DNA from: Aquimarina sp. ERC-38
GTDB lineage: Bacteria > Bacteroidota > Bacteroidia > Flavobacteriales > Flavobacteriaceae
Reading direction: 5' to 3'
Length of the DNA: 64,000 bases
NCBI RefSeq assembly: GCF_026222555.1
Contig: NZ_CP098511.1
Location: forward strand, 3,515,501-3,579,500
Shown: positions 37,999-48,141 of the stretch, in pieces
Layout: every line of letters starts with the position of its first letter
Numbering within the stretch: position 1 is the stretch's first letter
Notes under the pieces: model-generated
Told to the model about the DNA's origin: nothing
Seen by the model: the letters and a program-made list of their open reading frames with translations, nothing else
The model's database searches: none
Program-made: the position numbers and the translations under genes

Positions 37999-38217
37999 CT
38001 ACATAAGTTTAACCCGAAGATATAAATCCTACTCGCAAAATTCATAATTTTATTTTGTTATTCTTATAATATAAAAGGTAGTTGTATGAAGAGGTTGTAG
38101 TAACCTTTTCTATGTTTTTTAGCTAAAATTTCAGAGTTTTATCAATCGTTAAAGATCAATTTTAACATATTGGCATTAAATTAACGCTTGCAATTTTAGT
38201 TTTATAGTTCATACTTT

Positions 38218-38225
38218 TATATTTG
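38218..38225 (+). promoter_or_regulatory. Promoter -7 box of the BON-LysM gene
   Basis: TATATTTG, an exact TAnnTTTG match, 34 bp before the ATG. A correctly spaced -33 TTG was not found. Confidence 0.45.
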
Positions 38226-38259
38226 AGAATATCGAATACTAACTAAAATTAATTAAATC

Positions 38260-38637
38260 ATGGTAAAAGACAAGTACCAACCCGTTTTGGAGTTGGGTGA
38301 GAAATTAAATATTAAAGACGGAGATGTAAAGGTGGAAGGGGATAAATTAGAAGTACGTGGTACAGCTAAAACCCAATATGATAAAGATTTGCTTTGGGAT
38401 AAGATTAAACAGATCGGGGGCGAAAATCCTGATGATATTATGGCAGATATTAAAGTGGAAGATACTTCTGTCTACACACATCATACGGTTGAAAAAGGAG
38501 AGTCTTTAAGTAAAATTGCTAAGCATTACTATAAAGATCCAATGAAATACAACAAAATTTTTGAAGCTAATAAAGATAAACTGGACAATCCTGATGTAAT
38601 CCATCCGGGACAGGAATTAGTAATTCCAAATTTATAA
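38260..38637 (+). CDS. BON-LysM protein (Kbp/YgaU-like)
   Basis: 125 residues: a BON-like fold with KLNIKDGDVKVEGDKLEVRGTA near 15-36 and a LysM repeat near 77-123, HHTVEKGESLSKIAKHYYKDP through VIHPGQELVIPNL. This is the layout of the E. coli potassium-binding protein Kbp (149 residues). No signal peptide, so the cytosol is likely. A triple tandem hairpin repeat follows. Confidence 0.85.
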   Translation: MVKDKYQPVLELGEKLNIKDGDVKVEGDKLEVRGTAKTQYDKDLLWDKIKQIGGENPDDIMADIKVEDTSVYTHHTVEKGESLSKIAKHYYKDPMKYNKIFEANKDKLDNPDVIHPGQELVIPNL

Positions 38638-38639
38638 TC

Positions 38640-39189
38640 CGAAGAAAGAAGTTCAATTCTGACTGGTGTTTAAATTTACACCTGTGAATTGATGAGAGTA
38701 TCGTAAAAGATACTTTATTTTTAGATGGAAATTAAACCCCAAAGGTTTTAGAAACCTTTGGGGTTTTGTTCGTTTTAAATAGCAACCTACTATCTTTCCC
38801 TATAGTGAACTTATCAAAAAATAACATACTTCAACCGAAAGTTTATAGTATTTAGGTGGATGTATAAAAAATGCTTCTAAGTGGTAAGAGTATTATAAAA
38901 AATGCTTTAGCTTTTAATTGAAATCAGACCCCAAAGGTTTTGGGAACCTTTGAGGTCTTGTCGTATTCTATAGCAATCTACTATTGTTTTCGGTAGTAAA
39001 TTTATCTGAAAAATCAACTCGACTTAATCGGAGGTTTACGGCATGCTAGTTAGATGCGCTAAATAAACTTCTAGATAGCAAGGGTATGGTAGAAACACCT
39101 TTAATCTTGGTTAGATCAGGTGTACCAAAGGTTTTAGAAACCTTTGGGGTCTCGTTTGTTCTGTATGAAGATTTGCTTTTAGTTTAAAA
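38640..39189. repeat. Triple tandem repeat with strong hairpins
   Basis: About 550 bp without a gene. A degenerate unit of roughly 190-195 bp recurs, each with a strong hairpin: 38735-38765 (AACCCCAAAGG / CCTTTGGGGTT), 38927-38957 (GACCCCAAAGG / CCTTTGAGGTC) and 39124-39150 (ACCAAAGG / CCTTTGGGGT). The DNA before each hairpin (GAGTATYRTAAAAR...) and between them (TAGTRAAYTTATC) also aligns. Each hairpin is followed by a T-rich run and looks like a terminator of both strands, between the convergent BON-LysM and cmk genes. A further hairpin GGTGTTTAAATTTACACC lies at 38664-38681. Confidence 0.7.
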
Positions 39190-39894
39190 TCATCCTGAAA
39201 TTTCAGTAATTTTTTCTTTTGCTAGTTGTAGGATACATTGAAATTGCTCTTCAAGGGACATAGATGAATTATCAATTTCTATAGCATCTTTAGCTTTTTG
39301 TAAGGGAGAGTCTTTACGGGTACTATCAATATGATCTCTTTGTTTTACATTTTCCAGCACATCTTTATATTCAACTACATCTCCTCGTTCTTTCATTTCT
39401 TTAAATCGACGTTGGGCACGATCTTCAGGGGTTGCAGTCATAAAAATTTTAAGTTCGGCGTCCGGAAAAACTACCGTACCAATATCCCTACCGTCCATAA
39501 CTACCCCTCGTTCTTTGCCCATTTCCTTTTGTAAAGCCACTAATTTTTTTCGGACGGCACTTATAGCAGCGACCTGGCTGACATGTTGTGATACTTCCAG
39601 TTTTCTTATATATTTTTCTACATTCTCATCATTTAAAAGAATATCAGCTAAGCCAATAGAAGGATTTATTTCAAAACGAATACGAATTGAGACCAAGGCT
39701 TGTTCAAGAGCTTCCTGATCAAAACTATTTTGCGAAATCCAATTTTGACGCATCGTATAAAGGGTTACCGCTCGATACATGGCACCAGTATCGACATAAA
39801 TATACTCGAGTTTTTTGGCTAATTGTTTTGCTACCGTACTTTTACCTGTAGAAGAATATCCGTCAATGGCAACAACAATTTTTTTTTCTTTCAA
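39190..39894 (-). CDS. cmk: Cytidylate kinase
   Basis: 234-residue (d)CMP kinase. P-loop GYSSTGKST at about 12-20, DTGAMYRAVTLY near 36-47, and MDGRDIGTVVFP near 133-144 are typical; the insert between strands and the RAQRRFKEMKERGD region near 165 form the lid and NMP-binding part. It starts one base after the porQ stop, so porQ and cmk are co-transcribed, a pairing seen in other Bacteroidota. Confidence 0.95.
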   Translation of the reverse strand: MKEKKIVVAIDGYSSTGKSTVAKQLAKKLEYIYVDTGAMYRAVTLYTMRQNWISQNSFDQEALEQALVSIRIRFEINPSIGLADILLNDENVEKYIRKLEVSQHVSQVAAISAVRKKLVALQKEMGKERGVVMDGRDIGTVVFPDAELKIFMTATPEDRAQRRFKEMKERGDVVEYKDVLENVKQRDHIDSTRKDSPLQKAKDAIEIDNSSMSLEEQFQCILQLAKEKITEISG

Positions 39895-40923
39895 CTATAA
39901 TAAATTTACATTAATACCAAAGGTACTGGAAGCAGCAGCGTTATTATAACGTGCATAAGAATAAGCAAATTTAAATTTACCTAATTTAAGAGAAAGTCCT
40001 GCGCTCAAACCGGCAAAAGATCGTTGATCTATAATCTTTAGTTCTTCAGATCTTCTGAAGTTATACCCTGCCCTAATGGTAAAATTATTCTCAGGAAAAA
40101 ATTCTAAGCCTAAAACTACATGGCGTAAAGCATTATTTATAAAACCGGGATCGTCTCTGTCAATATTTCCTTCCAGATCAGTAATATCTCTGTTTGGGTT
40201 ATTAAAAGCGATATCCCAGGTCTGTAAATTTTCTAAAGTAAAATTCCATCGAATCGGAACATTTTCTAAAGTTTTTGCAAAACCTAAATCCACCGCTAAT
40301 GGTAAATCTTCGCGTACGGAATCATATGTGGTAAATTGTGTACCAGCATTACGTATGGCAAGTCCTACATCAAATTTTGAGGTTTCATTATGATACATAA
40401 ATCCGACGTCCAAAGCACCTCCAATAGAAGTGTATTGCTCTAATTTTGAAGATATAAACTTCAAATTAGCTCCCGTATAAAAATCTGAATTAGGAATACG
40501 ATATGCATATCCAAAAGAGATAGCTGCTTCATTTGCACCAAAATCGCTGGTAGGGTTTCCAACTTCATCAAAACCACTGAACGTACCATAATTGATATAA
40601 GTAACCCCAGCATGTAACATTAGATTTTTAGCTCCAAAACTTTTAGCATACGCAACTGATCCGTAATTGACATCTGCAATATAATTGACGTAATTTACTG
40701 CCAACTGATTATCCATTAATTCATTGATCGTTGCGGGATTTTGTAAAGCAGAACTAGGGTCTGCGTTAAATCCTGTTACATATTTACCTCCTAGGGCGGA
40801 TTGATGCGGTGATGAAACAAGGTTTAAAAATTGATAGGTATACCTGCCTCCTATTTGTGAAGTTGCTTTAAAAACAAATAATAAAAATAGAATAAGTAAA
40901 CACCTACGCATCATAGAGAACAA
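39895..40923 (-). CDS. porQ: Type IX secretion system protein PorQ
   Basis: 342 residues with an N-terminal signal peptide (MMRRCLLILFLLFVFKATS) and an outer-membrane barrel of the PorV/PorQ type. GGRYTYQFLNLVSSPHQSAL near 25-44, then GKYVTGFNADPSSALQNPAT, is characteristic; the sequence ends in FGINVNLL. PorQ is an outer-membrane component of the type IX secretion system used for gliding and secretion of proteins with C-terminal sorting domains, which occur in this window at 53-61 kb. The start could be 40923 or the inner ATG at 40914. Confidence 0.9.
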   Translation of the reverse strand: MFSMMRRCLLILFLLFVFKATSQIGGRYTYQFLNLVSSPHQSALGGKYVTGFNADPSSALQNPATINELMDNQLAVNYVNYIADVNYGSVAYAKSFGAKNLMLHAGVTYINYGTFSGFDEVGNPTSDFGANEAAISFGYAYRIPNSDFYTGANLKFISSKLEQYTSIGGALDVGFMYHNETSKFDVGLAIRNAGTQFTTYDSVREDLPLAVDLGFAKTLENVPIRWNFTLENLQTWDIAFNNPNRDITDLEGNIDRDDPGFINNALRHVVLGLEFFPENNFTIRAGYNFRRSEELKIIDQRSFAGLSAGLSLKLGKFKFAYSYARYNNAAASSTFGINVNLL

Positions 40924-40945
40924 AAATAACAGAAACTCTATGTTA

Positions 40946-40986
40946 AACGTTATTTCTTCTTAAAAATTTTAAGAAGAAATAACGTT
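40946..40986. repeat. Perfect 41 bp palindrome before porQ
   Basis: Arms of 20 bp, AACGTTATTTCTTCTTAAAA, meet at a single central A. It lies 23 bp upstream of the porQ start and 87 bp after the lon stop on the same strand. No T-run follows it on either strand, so it is not a standard terminator; it could be an operator, an RNA hairpin in the porQ leader, or a processing site. Confidence 0.7.
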
Positions 40987-41073
40987 AACTCTTTAAAATA
41001 GAAACGGAACTATCCTTTTATCTGTATTACGTAGAAGTATTCAAATCGTAAATCTAAATATGATAACAATAAG

Positions 41074-43527
41074 CTACGATAATTTTTTAGCATTTTTCAC
41101 TTTAGTTTTTGTAAGTGCAATAGACAAAACATCACTCATTTCTTTTACATAATGAAAGGTTAAACCTTTTAAATAATCCTGATTGATCTCTTCGATATCT
41201 CTTTTATTATCTTCACACAATAAAATTTCATTAATATGTGCGCGTTTTGCAGCTAATATTTTTTCTTTAATACCTCCTACCGGAAGCACTTTTCCACGCA
41301 ACGTAATTTCTCCGGTCATTGCCAAACTCTTTTTTACTTTTCGTTGCGTAAATAGGGAAACTAAAGAAGTTAACATAGTAATACCTGCGCTAGGTCCGTC
41401 TTTAGGTGTAGCTCCCTCCGGAACGTGAATATGAACATTATACTTTTCAAAAATCTCAGGTTTAATTCCCAGTTCTTCTGAATTTGCCTTAATGTATTCC
41501 ATAGCAATGGTTGCAGATTCTTTCATTACCTTTCCCAGATTTCCGGTTATGCTTAAATTACCTTTTCCCTTCGATAAAATAGATTCGATATAGAGAATAT
41601 CACCACCTACACTAGTCCAGGCTAGTCCTGTCACTACGCCAGCGACTTCATTATTTTCGTATTTGTCCCGTTCTAACCGGGGAATGCCTAATATTTCCAC
41701 TACATCTTTATCTGATATTTTAATGTTGTAGTCTTCTTCCATAGCAATATTCTTCGCGGCATAACGAACCATTTTAGCAATTTGTTTCTCTAGGCCTCTT
41801 ACCCCAGATTCTCTTGTATAGCCTTCAACAATTTTCTCTAATTGTTTTTTACCTACTTTTAGGTGAACTGATTCTAATCCGTGTTCTTTTAATTGCTTGG
41901 GTAGTAAATGTTGTTTAGCTATCTCTACTTTCTCTTCTATCGTATATCCGGTGACTGGTATAATTTCCATACGATCCCGTAAAGCAGGTTGGATAGTATT
42001 CATACTATTAGAAGTGGCGATAAACATGACCTTAGATAAATCAAACCCCATTTCCAGAAAATTATCATGGAACTCAGAATTTTGTTCAGGATCCAGAACT
42101 TCCAATAACGCCGAAGAAGGATCCCCTTGTGATCCGGTTGCTAATTTATCAATTTCATCCAGAACAAAAACAGGGTTGCTGGTTCCGGCTTTTTTAAGAC
42201 TCTGAATAATACGACCTGGCATGGCGCCAATATAGGTTTTACGATGTCCTCTTATTTCAGCTTCATCCCGAAGTCCGCCTAAAGAAATTCTAACATATTC
42301 TCTACCCAAAGCTTCTGCAACGGATTTTCCAAGAGAGGTTTTCCCTACTCCTGGAGGTCCAAATAGACAAAGTATCGGAGACTTCATATCGTTGCGAAGT
42401 TTTAATACTGCCAAATATTCAATAATCCGTTTTTTAACCTCATCCAGACCATAATGACCACGGTCCAATATTTTTTTTGCCCGTTTTAAATCAAATTTAT
42501 CTTTACTAAACTTGTTCCAGGGCAAGTCCAGGAAAAGATCCAGGTAATTTCGTTGTATAGAATATTCAGCAACCTGTGGGTTCATTCTTCTAAGCTTGGA
42601 CAACTCTTTATCAAAATGTTTCTTTACGGATTCATCCCATTTTTTTTCTTTTCCGCGTTGTACCATTTCTTCAATCTCATCTTCATGTGAAACCCCGCCC
42701 AGTTCTTCCTGAATGGTTTTCATTTGTTGATGCAAAAAATACTCGCGTTGCTGCTGACTCATGTCATTTTGCACTTTACTTTGAATGTCATTGCGAAGTT
42801 CTAGCTTCTGAAATTCAACATTCATAAACTTTAAAGCTTCTAATGCGCGTTCTTTTAACTTATTAATTTCTAAAATCTTCTGTTTTTCAGTGACCGAAAG
42901 ATTTAAGTTAGAAGAGACAAAATTGATTAGAAACGAACTGCTTTCTATGTTCTTTATCGCAAACGAAGCTTCTGAAGGAATGTTAGGACTTTCCTTAATT
43001 ATTTGTAAAGCAAGGTCTTTTATAGACTCAATAATCGTTAAAAATTCCTTATTATTTTTAGCCGGACGTTTTTCAGGAACTTCAGTGATCCTAGCCTTAA
43101 AATATGGTTTTTCTTCTATAAATTCTTCAATACGAAATCTTTTCTTTCCTTGTAAAATAACCGTAGTATTACCATCGGGCATTTTTAAGACTCTTAAAAT
43201 TTTAGCTACTACTCCAGTTTTATTAATATCGTCAGCAGTAGGGTCTTCAATATCTTCTGCTTTTTGCGAAACTACCCCAACTACTTTTTCGTTTTGATTT
43301 GCATCGTTTAATAATTGTATTGAGGTATCTCTTCCTGCAGTAATAGGAATAACAACACCAGGAAATAATACAGTGTTTTTCAGAGGTAAAATGGATATGA
43401 TTTCAGGTAAATCTTCCCTTGCAATTTCTTCTTCATCTTCTGAAGTCATTAAAGGTATTAGTTCTGCATCCTGATCAATCCCTTCTAATGACAGACTGTC
43501 AATAGTATGTATTTTGGTTTTTTTCAT
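41074..43527 (-). CDS. lon: ATP-dependent Lon protease
   Basis: 817-residue serine protease for misfolded and regulatory proteins. The N-terminal LAN domain begins [18 protein letters not shown] near 43; Walker [14 protein letters not shown] is near 382-394, Walker [10 protein letters not shown] near 448, and the proteolytic Ser-Lys pair lies in KDGPSAGIT (Ser) near 706 and [10 protein letters not shown] (Lys) near 749. The usual start, ATG at 43527. A palindrome, ATATGGTTAGCTAGCCATAT, stands just before the ATG and may act in regulation. Confidence 0.95.
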   Translation of the reverse strand: MKKTKIHTIDSLSLEGIDQDAELIPLMTSEDEEEIAREDLPEIISILPLKNTVLFPGVVIPITAGRDTSIQLLNDANQNEKVVGVVSQKAEDIEDPTADDINKTGVVAKILRVLKMPDGNTTVILQGKKRFRIEEFIEEKPYFKARITEVPEKRPAKNNKEFLTIIESIKDLALQIIKESPNIPSEASFAIKNIESSSFLINFVSSNLNLSVTEKQKILEINKLKERALEALKFMNVEFQKLELRNDIQSKVQNDMSQQQREYFLHQQMKTIQEELGGVSHEDEIEEMVQRGKEKKWDESVKKHFDKELSKLRRMNPQVAEYSIQRNYLDLFLDLPWNKFSKDKFDLKRAKKILDRGHYGLDEVKKRIIEYLAVLKLRNDMKSPILCLFGPPGVGKTSLGKSVAEALGREYVRISLGGLRDEAEIRGHRKTYIGAMPGRIIQSLKKAGTSNPVFVLDEIDKLATGSQGDPSSALLEVLDPEQNSEFHDNFLEMGFDLSKVMFIATSNSMNTIQPALRDRMEIIPVTGYTIEEKVEIAKQHLLPKQLKEHGLESVHLKVGKKQLEKIVEGYTRESGVRGLEKQIAKMVRYAAKNIAMEEDYNIKISDKDVVEILGIPRLERDKYENNEVAGVVTGLAWTSVGGDILYIESILSKGKGNLSITGNLGKVMKESATIAMEYIKANSEELGIKPEIFEKYNVHIHVPEGATPKDGPSAGITMLTSLVSLFTQRKVKKSLAMTGEITLRGKVLPVGGIKEKILAAKRAHINEILLCEDNKRDIEEINQDYLKGLTFHYVKEMSDVLSIALTKTKVKNAKKLS

Positions 43528-43531
43528 ATAT

Positions 43532-43551
43532 ATGGTTAGCTAGCCATATTG
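43532..43551. promoter_or_regulatory. Palindrome upstream of lon
   Basis: ATATGGTTAGCTAGCCATAT is a nearly perfect palindrome (two mismatches) 5 bp before the lon start codon. Lon is usually heat or stress controlled; this could be an operator or a leader hairpin. No protein is known to bind it from the sequence alone. Confidence 0.4.
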
Positions 43552-43766
43552 TCATTTAGACTTATAAGTTTTAAACTTTTAACTTATTAGTAATCAACAA
43601 TTGGCCAATATCAATTATTTTTATCAAGTAACTAGATTACTTCCTTTTTATATTTCAATTGTTATGCCATGTTCTAAAGTATTTTATAAATGTATGTAAC
43701 AAAAATATCAAATGTTCGTCATCTTAGTACATCTTAATAATTTACTAATCAATTAAAACAAACAAC

Positions 43767-44501
43767 ATGAAAAAACAAATTTTTCTTACTTTATTAGTCA
43801 GTATTTTTACTTTAGGTGCCCAGGCACAATGGAGGGGAAGTAAAAATAAAATTAAAGGTAATAACAACAAAGTAACTATAGACAGAAAAACTTCAGATTA
43901 CGATAAAATACATTTAAAAGGGAGTTGGGATGTTAAACTAATAAAAGGTACTGAGGGAAACCTGACTATTACCGGAGAAAGTAATTTATTAGAGTATATT
44001 GTAACGGAAGTAGAAGGTGACAAATTAATCATTCACAGTAAAAACGGATATTCATTAAGCACCTCATTTGGTGAAACTATTGTAGTTAGTGTTCCGTTTT
44101 CTGACCTAGATGGTATATATCTATCTGGTTCTGGTGATATTGAGGGAGAAGACACAGTTATAGCGGATGATTTGGATATTGTAGTTTCAGGCTCAGGAGA
44201 TATTGCTATTAACTTACAAGCAACTAATTTGAAAAGTAAAGTTACGGGAAGCGGTGACGTTCTTTTAAAAGGAGAAGCTACTGCTTTTGAGTGTAGTGTT
44301 ACGGGATCGGGTGATATATCTGCCTATGGGGTAACTGCCAAAAATGTAGAAGCCTCTGTTACTGGTTCTGGTGACATTGCTGTAACTGCAACCGAATCTA
44401 TAAAAGGAAGAGTAACCGGATCCGGTGATATCGACTTTAAAGGAAACCCAATTACTAAAGACACAAAAGTATTAGGTTCTGGCGATATTACTGCTAATTA
44501 A
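43767..44501 (+). CDS. GIN-domain (DUF2807) secreted protein
   Basis: 244 residues with a signal peptide (MKKQIFLTLLVSIFTLGAQA) and a head-GIN domain of DUF2807. The beta-helix-like body repeats the motif GSGD-I/V about eight times between 116 and 244 (SGSGDI, TGSGDV, TGSGDIS). DUF2807 proteins are thought to be autotransporter-like adhesins or cell-surface proteins in Bacteroidota. No sorting domain. It precedes the polysaccharide region and has its own terminator. Confidence 0.85.
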   Translation: MKKQIFLTLLVSIFTLGAQAQWRGSKNKIKGNNNKVTIDRKTSDYDKIHLKGSWDVKLIKGTEGNLTITGESNLLEYIVTEVEGDKLIIHSKNGYSLSTSFGETIVVSVPFSDLDGIYLSGSGDIEGEDTVIADDLDIVVSGSGDIAINLQATNLKSKVTGSGDVLLKGEATAFECSVTGSGDISAYGVTAKNVEASVTGSGDIAVTATESIKGRVTGSGDIDFKGNPITKDTKVLGSGDITAN

Positions 44502-44539
44502 TAGTAGTATATACGTACGTTGCAATACACCTAATTAAA

Positions 44540-44575
44540 CATCCTGCTTGGGTATACCGGGCAGGATGCCTTTTT
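44540..44575 (+). terminator. Intrinsic terminator after the GIN-domain gene
   Basis: Stem CATCCTGC / GCAGGATG with a loop containing GGTATACC, followed by CCTTTTT. Confidence 0.85.
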
Positions 44576-44721
44576 AGGATCCATCTTGGTTGTTATAGAT
44601 TTACCGAAAATTAGGATTTATAGCACCTTTAAGGTATGACGAACATATTTTCATGTATTAAAGTAAATTGTAAATGAGTTATTTCTTACTTTAGTCACAC
44701 TTAATTCTAATATTAACGCAA

Positions 44722-45456
44722 TTGTTCTTTTCAAAAAATAAAAACATTCCTTTTAAAGAAATTTTACCTGGTGATTATTTAGATTTCCATTCTCATTTAC
44801 TACCTGGTATTGATGATGGTGCTAAGTCTTTAGACGCTTCGCTTTTATTAATAAAAGAAATGGAAAGAATAGGAGTTAAAAAAATTATTACTACTCCTCA
44901 TGTAATGAAGGATATGTATCCAAATACTACCACTTTAATTAAAGAAAAGCAAAAAGAAGTTGAACATGCTATTAAAGAAGCAGGTATTATTATGAGTTTT
45001 CACGCTGCCGCAGAATACATGCTTGATGAATTGTTTCATACTCGTTTAGTTGATAAAGATGTACTGTTGATTACAGGTGACTATTTATTGGTGGAAATGT
45101 CAACTTTTAATCCTCCTATCAACTTAAAGGAACAACTTTTTGATATTAAAGTCTCTGAATATACACCTATTTTAGCACATCCGGAGCGATACAGTTTTTA
45201 TTTTGATGACTATTCGAAATATGCTGATTTAAAAGATTCCGGATTTTTCTTTCAACTAAACCTATTATCGGTTAAAGGATTTTACGGTGAAGGGGTTCAA
45301 AAAACAGCAATGAAATTATTGGAAGATGACATGTATGATTTTGCTGGGTCTGATATTCATAACCTACATCATTTAGAAGTATTGGAAAGAGGTTTTGTAA
45401 AGCCTGTTGCTAAAAAGGTGCAGCCTTTAGTATATAATAATAGCTTACTTTATTAA
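44722..45456 (+). CDS. CpsB/YwqE-type tyrosine phosphatase (PHP domain)
   Basis: 244 residues. The PHP metal-binding motifs are DFHSHLLPGIDDG near 21-33, TTPHVMKDM near 57-65, AAEYMLDELF near 97, LAHPERY near 152 and DIHNLHH near 217-223, as in CpsB/YwqE phosphatases that dephosphorylate the tyrosine autokinases controlling capsule assembly. A TTG start at 44722 is used here; no nearby upstream ATG is in frame. The likely partner is the Wzc-like kinase encoded opposite at 45785-48124. Confidence 0.85.
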   Translation: MFFSKNKNIPFKEILPGDYLDFHSHLLPGIDDGAKSLDASLLLIKEMERIGVKKIITTPHVMKDMYPNTTTLIKEKQKEVEHAIKEAGIIMSFHAAAEYMLDELFHTRLVDKDVLLITGDYLLVEMSTFNPPINLKEQLFDIKVSEYTPILAHPERYSFYFDDYSKYADLKDSGFFFQLNLLSVKGFYGEGVQKTAMKLLEDDMYDFAGSDIHNLHHLEVLERGFVKPVAKKVQPLVYNNSLLY

Positions 45457-45458
45457 TC

Positions 45459-45700
45459 ATTAGTGTCCGGTAAAGTTTTTCAAGACCTGCCTGCGAACGG
45501 GCAGATTCCTATCGCTTCTAGAAATAAGAATCAAGACTAATTATTATAATTCTGAAAATCACTATTATAAAATTATCTATGTCGAAAAAACAAATTACTT
45601 TTAAAAAGCAAAAAAGCAACTTCTAAATACTTTAAAGTTTGGAATTGCCACATTTTACTACGCTTTATAATTTATTATATTTTTTAACCAGACGTTAATA
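45459..45700 (+). repeat. MITE-like repeat, copy 4
   Basis: Starts 3 bp after the CpsB/YwqE stop. Left end ATTAGTGTCCGGTAAAG, then a CCTGCCTGC-GAAC-GGGCAG hairpin, CTATCGCTTCTAGAAATAAG, ATCAAGACTAATTATTATAA, and right end TTTTTAACCAGACGTTAATA (mutated). The copy occupies most of the gap to the tyrosine kinase. Confidence 0.75.
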
Positions 45701-45784
45701 ATTATAAATATTAGATATATAGTGCTATAATTAATTATAATATTAATACTGATAAACTTATCCCTAAATAATTTTAGTTAAAGC

Positions 45785-48124
45785 CTAGGATTTTGAACCA
45801 TATCCGTATCCATACCCATATCCCGCTCGGCTTCGAGCACCGTTTAATAGTATGGCCATATTTTCCAATCTATTGCTAGTATATAGATCATAAGGAGTGT
45901 TTAATGCATTTTTTTCTGTGAAATTTTCTCTTACTAAATATATAGTTAAATTTGCAGATTCTGCAATTAACAAAGTATCGGTGACCAAACTAACTGGAGC
46001 AGTATCAACAATAATATAATCAAAATTATCTTTTAGATAATTCATCATTTCCTGAACTCTTATATTCATTAATAACTCAGATGGATTTGGAGGAATCACA
46101 CCAGGTGGTAATAAAGTAAGAGGGCTATCGTTTGACTTCTCTTTATACAATACATTTTCCGGTTTTAAATTATGATCAGTAATAAAATTTGAAAATCCAG
46201 TTGTATTCATTTTTTGAGGTAGGTCAAAAAATTTATGCATTTTCGGGTCTCTAAAATCTGTTCCAACTAAAACAACTTTTTTTTCAGACAGTGAAAGTAC
46301 TTTTGATAGATTTGATGAAATTAGCGTTTTACCTTCACCACTGATCGTAGAGGTAACAAAAACTACTTTGCCTTTACCTTTAGTGTCTGTTGAAGCTAAT
46401 AGAAATTCAAGATTCGTACGAAGGATTCTGAATGCTTCAGCAATACCAGAGCGATCCATACGCGATATTAATAGGTTTTTTGCCTTCTTTTCTTTTGGAA
46501 TAGATCCTATGAAGGGAATTTCATTTAAATGCTTCATATCATCCTTAGATTCAACTTTTACATTTAATAACCCAGCTAAATAAATAAAGGAAGTTGGAAT
46601 TATTAATCCAAAAAGAAACGCTGCGATATATATGATTTTCTTTTTAGGAGAAACTGGTAACATAGCGCTAGTTATTATAGCGTCATCAATAATCATCGAA
46701 TTTGCCTCGGTAACCTTGCTTGTAATTTCTGCTTCTTCCCTTTTTTGTAATAAATACAGATATAGTTGTTCTTTAATCGTAATTTTACGTTGAATATCTA
46801 TAAGGTCTTTCTGTTGTTTAGGCGCTCTGTAGATTTTACTGGTAAAATACTTATTTTGTTCCTTTAAATTATTATAGGTTAAAGTAATGGAACGTTTAAA
46901 GTTATCAAGGTTACTTGCAAGTACTTGTTTTAGTGCTACAATTTGTTGATCCAGATTTACGACAATCGGATTTTGAATACTTGAACTGCGTAGTAATGAA
47001 TTACGTCTTGTAATTAAACTATTATACCTATTAACAATTTCTAATATACCAGAGTCGCTAAAACCCAAATTAGAAGGAATCATGTTAAAAGAATCTTTCT
47101 GATTAGAAATATAATTTCTCATTTCTTCTATCAGGTTCAACTGTGTACCTACCCTATTTAATTCTTCCTGATTACGGGAATCACTATCTGCAATACGTTG
47201 CGTTTCTGCTGCTATATCTGTTGTTAATAAATTTTTAGATTTATAACCTGCAGATTGTTCATCCACTTCTTCTAAATCACCAGAGATAATAGAAAGTCTA
47301 TTATCAATAAAATCAGAGGTTTTTTGAGAGACATTTCTTTTTCTTTCCAGATTGTCTTGGATATATTGATTTAATAACGAATTAATAATATGTTGAGCTC
47401 TTAACTTAACCTTATCTTTAAAAGAAATTTGTAAAGTAGTTGATGTTTCACCTACTGGTGACACCTTTAAACGAGAGCTATATTTCATCGCAAGATTTAT
47501 AGGAGGTATAACTTTAGCATTAATAATGGTACCTACCCTTCCTGACAAATCAGTGTTAGGAGTAATGATTACTTTACCAGCTTTAGTAGTTAAAACTTTA
47601 CCGAAAGTATTAGATGACAATTCATTTCCTTCTTTGTCTAAAACCGTATATGATTCAGCAGATTCTATTCGAATAGGAATAGAGACTGTATTCTTATTAA
47701 TAATAGAATCTGCTGAAACTAAATTCAATTTAATAATAGATTCAGGATAATCTTCTACTTCTATAACCCGTCCTTTTTTAAAATACTGTACATTTAAATT
47801 TAAATCTTTTACTACTTTGTGCATTAAAGTACGTGAGGTTAAAATAGCCATTTCATTTTCTAGCGTACTCTTGGATTTACCAAAAGAAATGAAATCCTGA
47901 AAAGAGGAAAGATCCGGGCCAGAACCAGTTTTCTCCTCATCTGTTATTAATAATGTAGCACTAATTTGATACTCCGGTGCAGTATAACGAATATAAAAAT
48001 AGGCAGCCGTAATAGTTAATAAAATACATATTAGATACCAATACCATTTTTTTAAATAAATTTCTAATGTCTTTTTTAAGGTAGAGTTATCATTTAAACC
48101 TTGCATACTTGTTTTAGTAACCAT
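45785..48124 (-). CDS. Polysaccharide biosynthesis tyrosine autokinase (Wzc-like)
   Basis: 779 residues. A Wzz-type periplasmic region lies between membrane helices near 31-50 and 505-525, with coiled coil near 260-470. The C-terminal BY-kinase has Walker A TSTISGEGKTLIS near 592-604, Walker A' VVLVGTDFRDPK near 622-633 and Walker B YIIVDTAPV near 700. The tyrosine cluster is GYGYGYGYGS at the very end (YGYG repeat), typical of Wzc. It regulates and assembles capsule or exopolysaccharide. The Wza-like gene ends 17 bp upstream. Confidence 0.92.
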   Translation of the reverse strand: MVTKTSMQGLNDNSTLKKTLEIYLKKWYWYLICILLTITAAYFYIRYTAPEYQISATLLITDEEKTGSGPDLSSFQDFISFGKSKSTLENEMAILTSRTLMHKVVKDLNLNVQYFKKGRVIEVEDYPESIIKLNLVSADSIINKNTVSIPIRIESAESYTVLDKEGNELSSNTFGKVLTTKAGKVIITPNTDLSGRVGTIINAKVIPPINLAMKYSSRLKVSPVGETSTTLQISFKDKVKLRAQHIINSLLNQYIQDNLERKRNVSQKTSDFIDNRLSIISGDLEEVDEQSAGYKSKNLLTTDIAAETQRIADSDSRNQEELNRVGTQLNLIEEMRNYISNQKDSFNMIPSNLGFSDSGILEIVNRYNSLITRRNSLLRSSSIQNPIVVNLDQQIVALKQVLASNLDNFKRSITLTYNNLKEQNKYFTSKIYRAPKQQKDLIDIQRKITIKEQLYLYLLQKREEAEITSKVTEANSMIIDDAIITSAMLPVSPKKKIIYIAAFLFGLIIPTSFIYLAGLLNVKVESKDDMKHLNEIPFIGSIPKEKKAKNLLISRMDRSGIAEAFRILRTNLEFLLASTDTKGKGKVVFVTSTISGEGKTLISSNLSKVLSLSEKKVVLVGTDFRDPKMHKFFDLPQKMNTTGFSNFITDHNLKPENVLYKEKSNDSPLTLLPPGVIPPNPSELLMNIRVQEMMNYLKDNFDYIIVDTAPVSLVTDTLLIAESANLTIYLVRENFTEKNALNTPYDLYTSNRLENMAILLNGARSRAGYGYGYGYGSKS

Positions 48125-48141
48125 AGTTATAATTAAACTTG

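Noticed and set aside
38735..39150. CRISPR-like repeated array
   Set aside because: The three hairpins have degenerate units of about 190 bp with no uniform 25-40 bp spacers and no cas genes.
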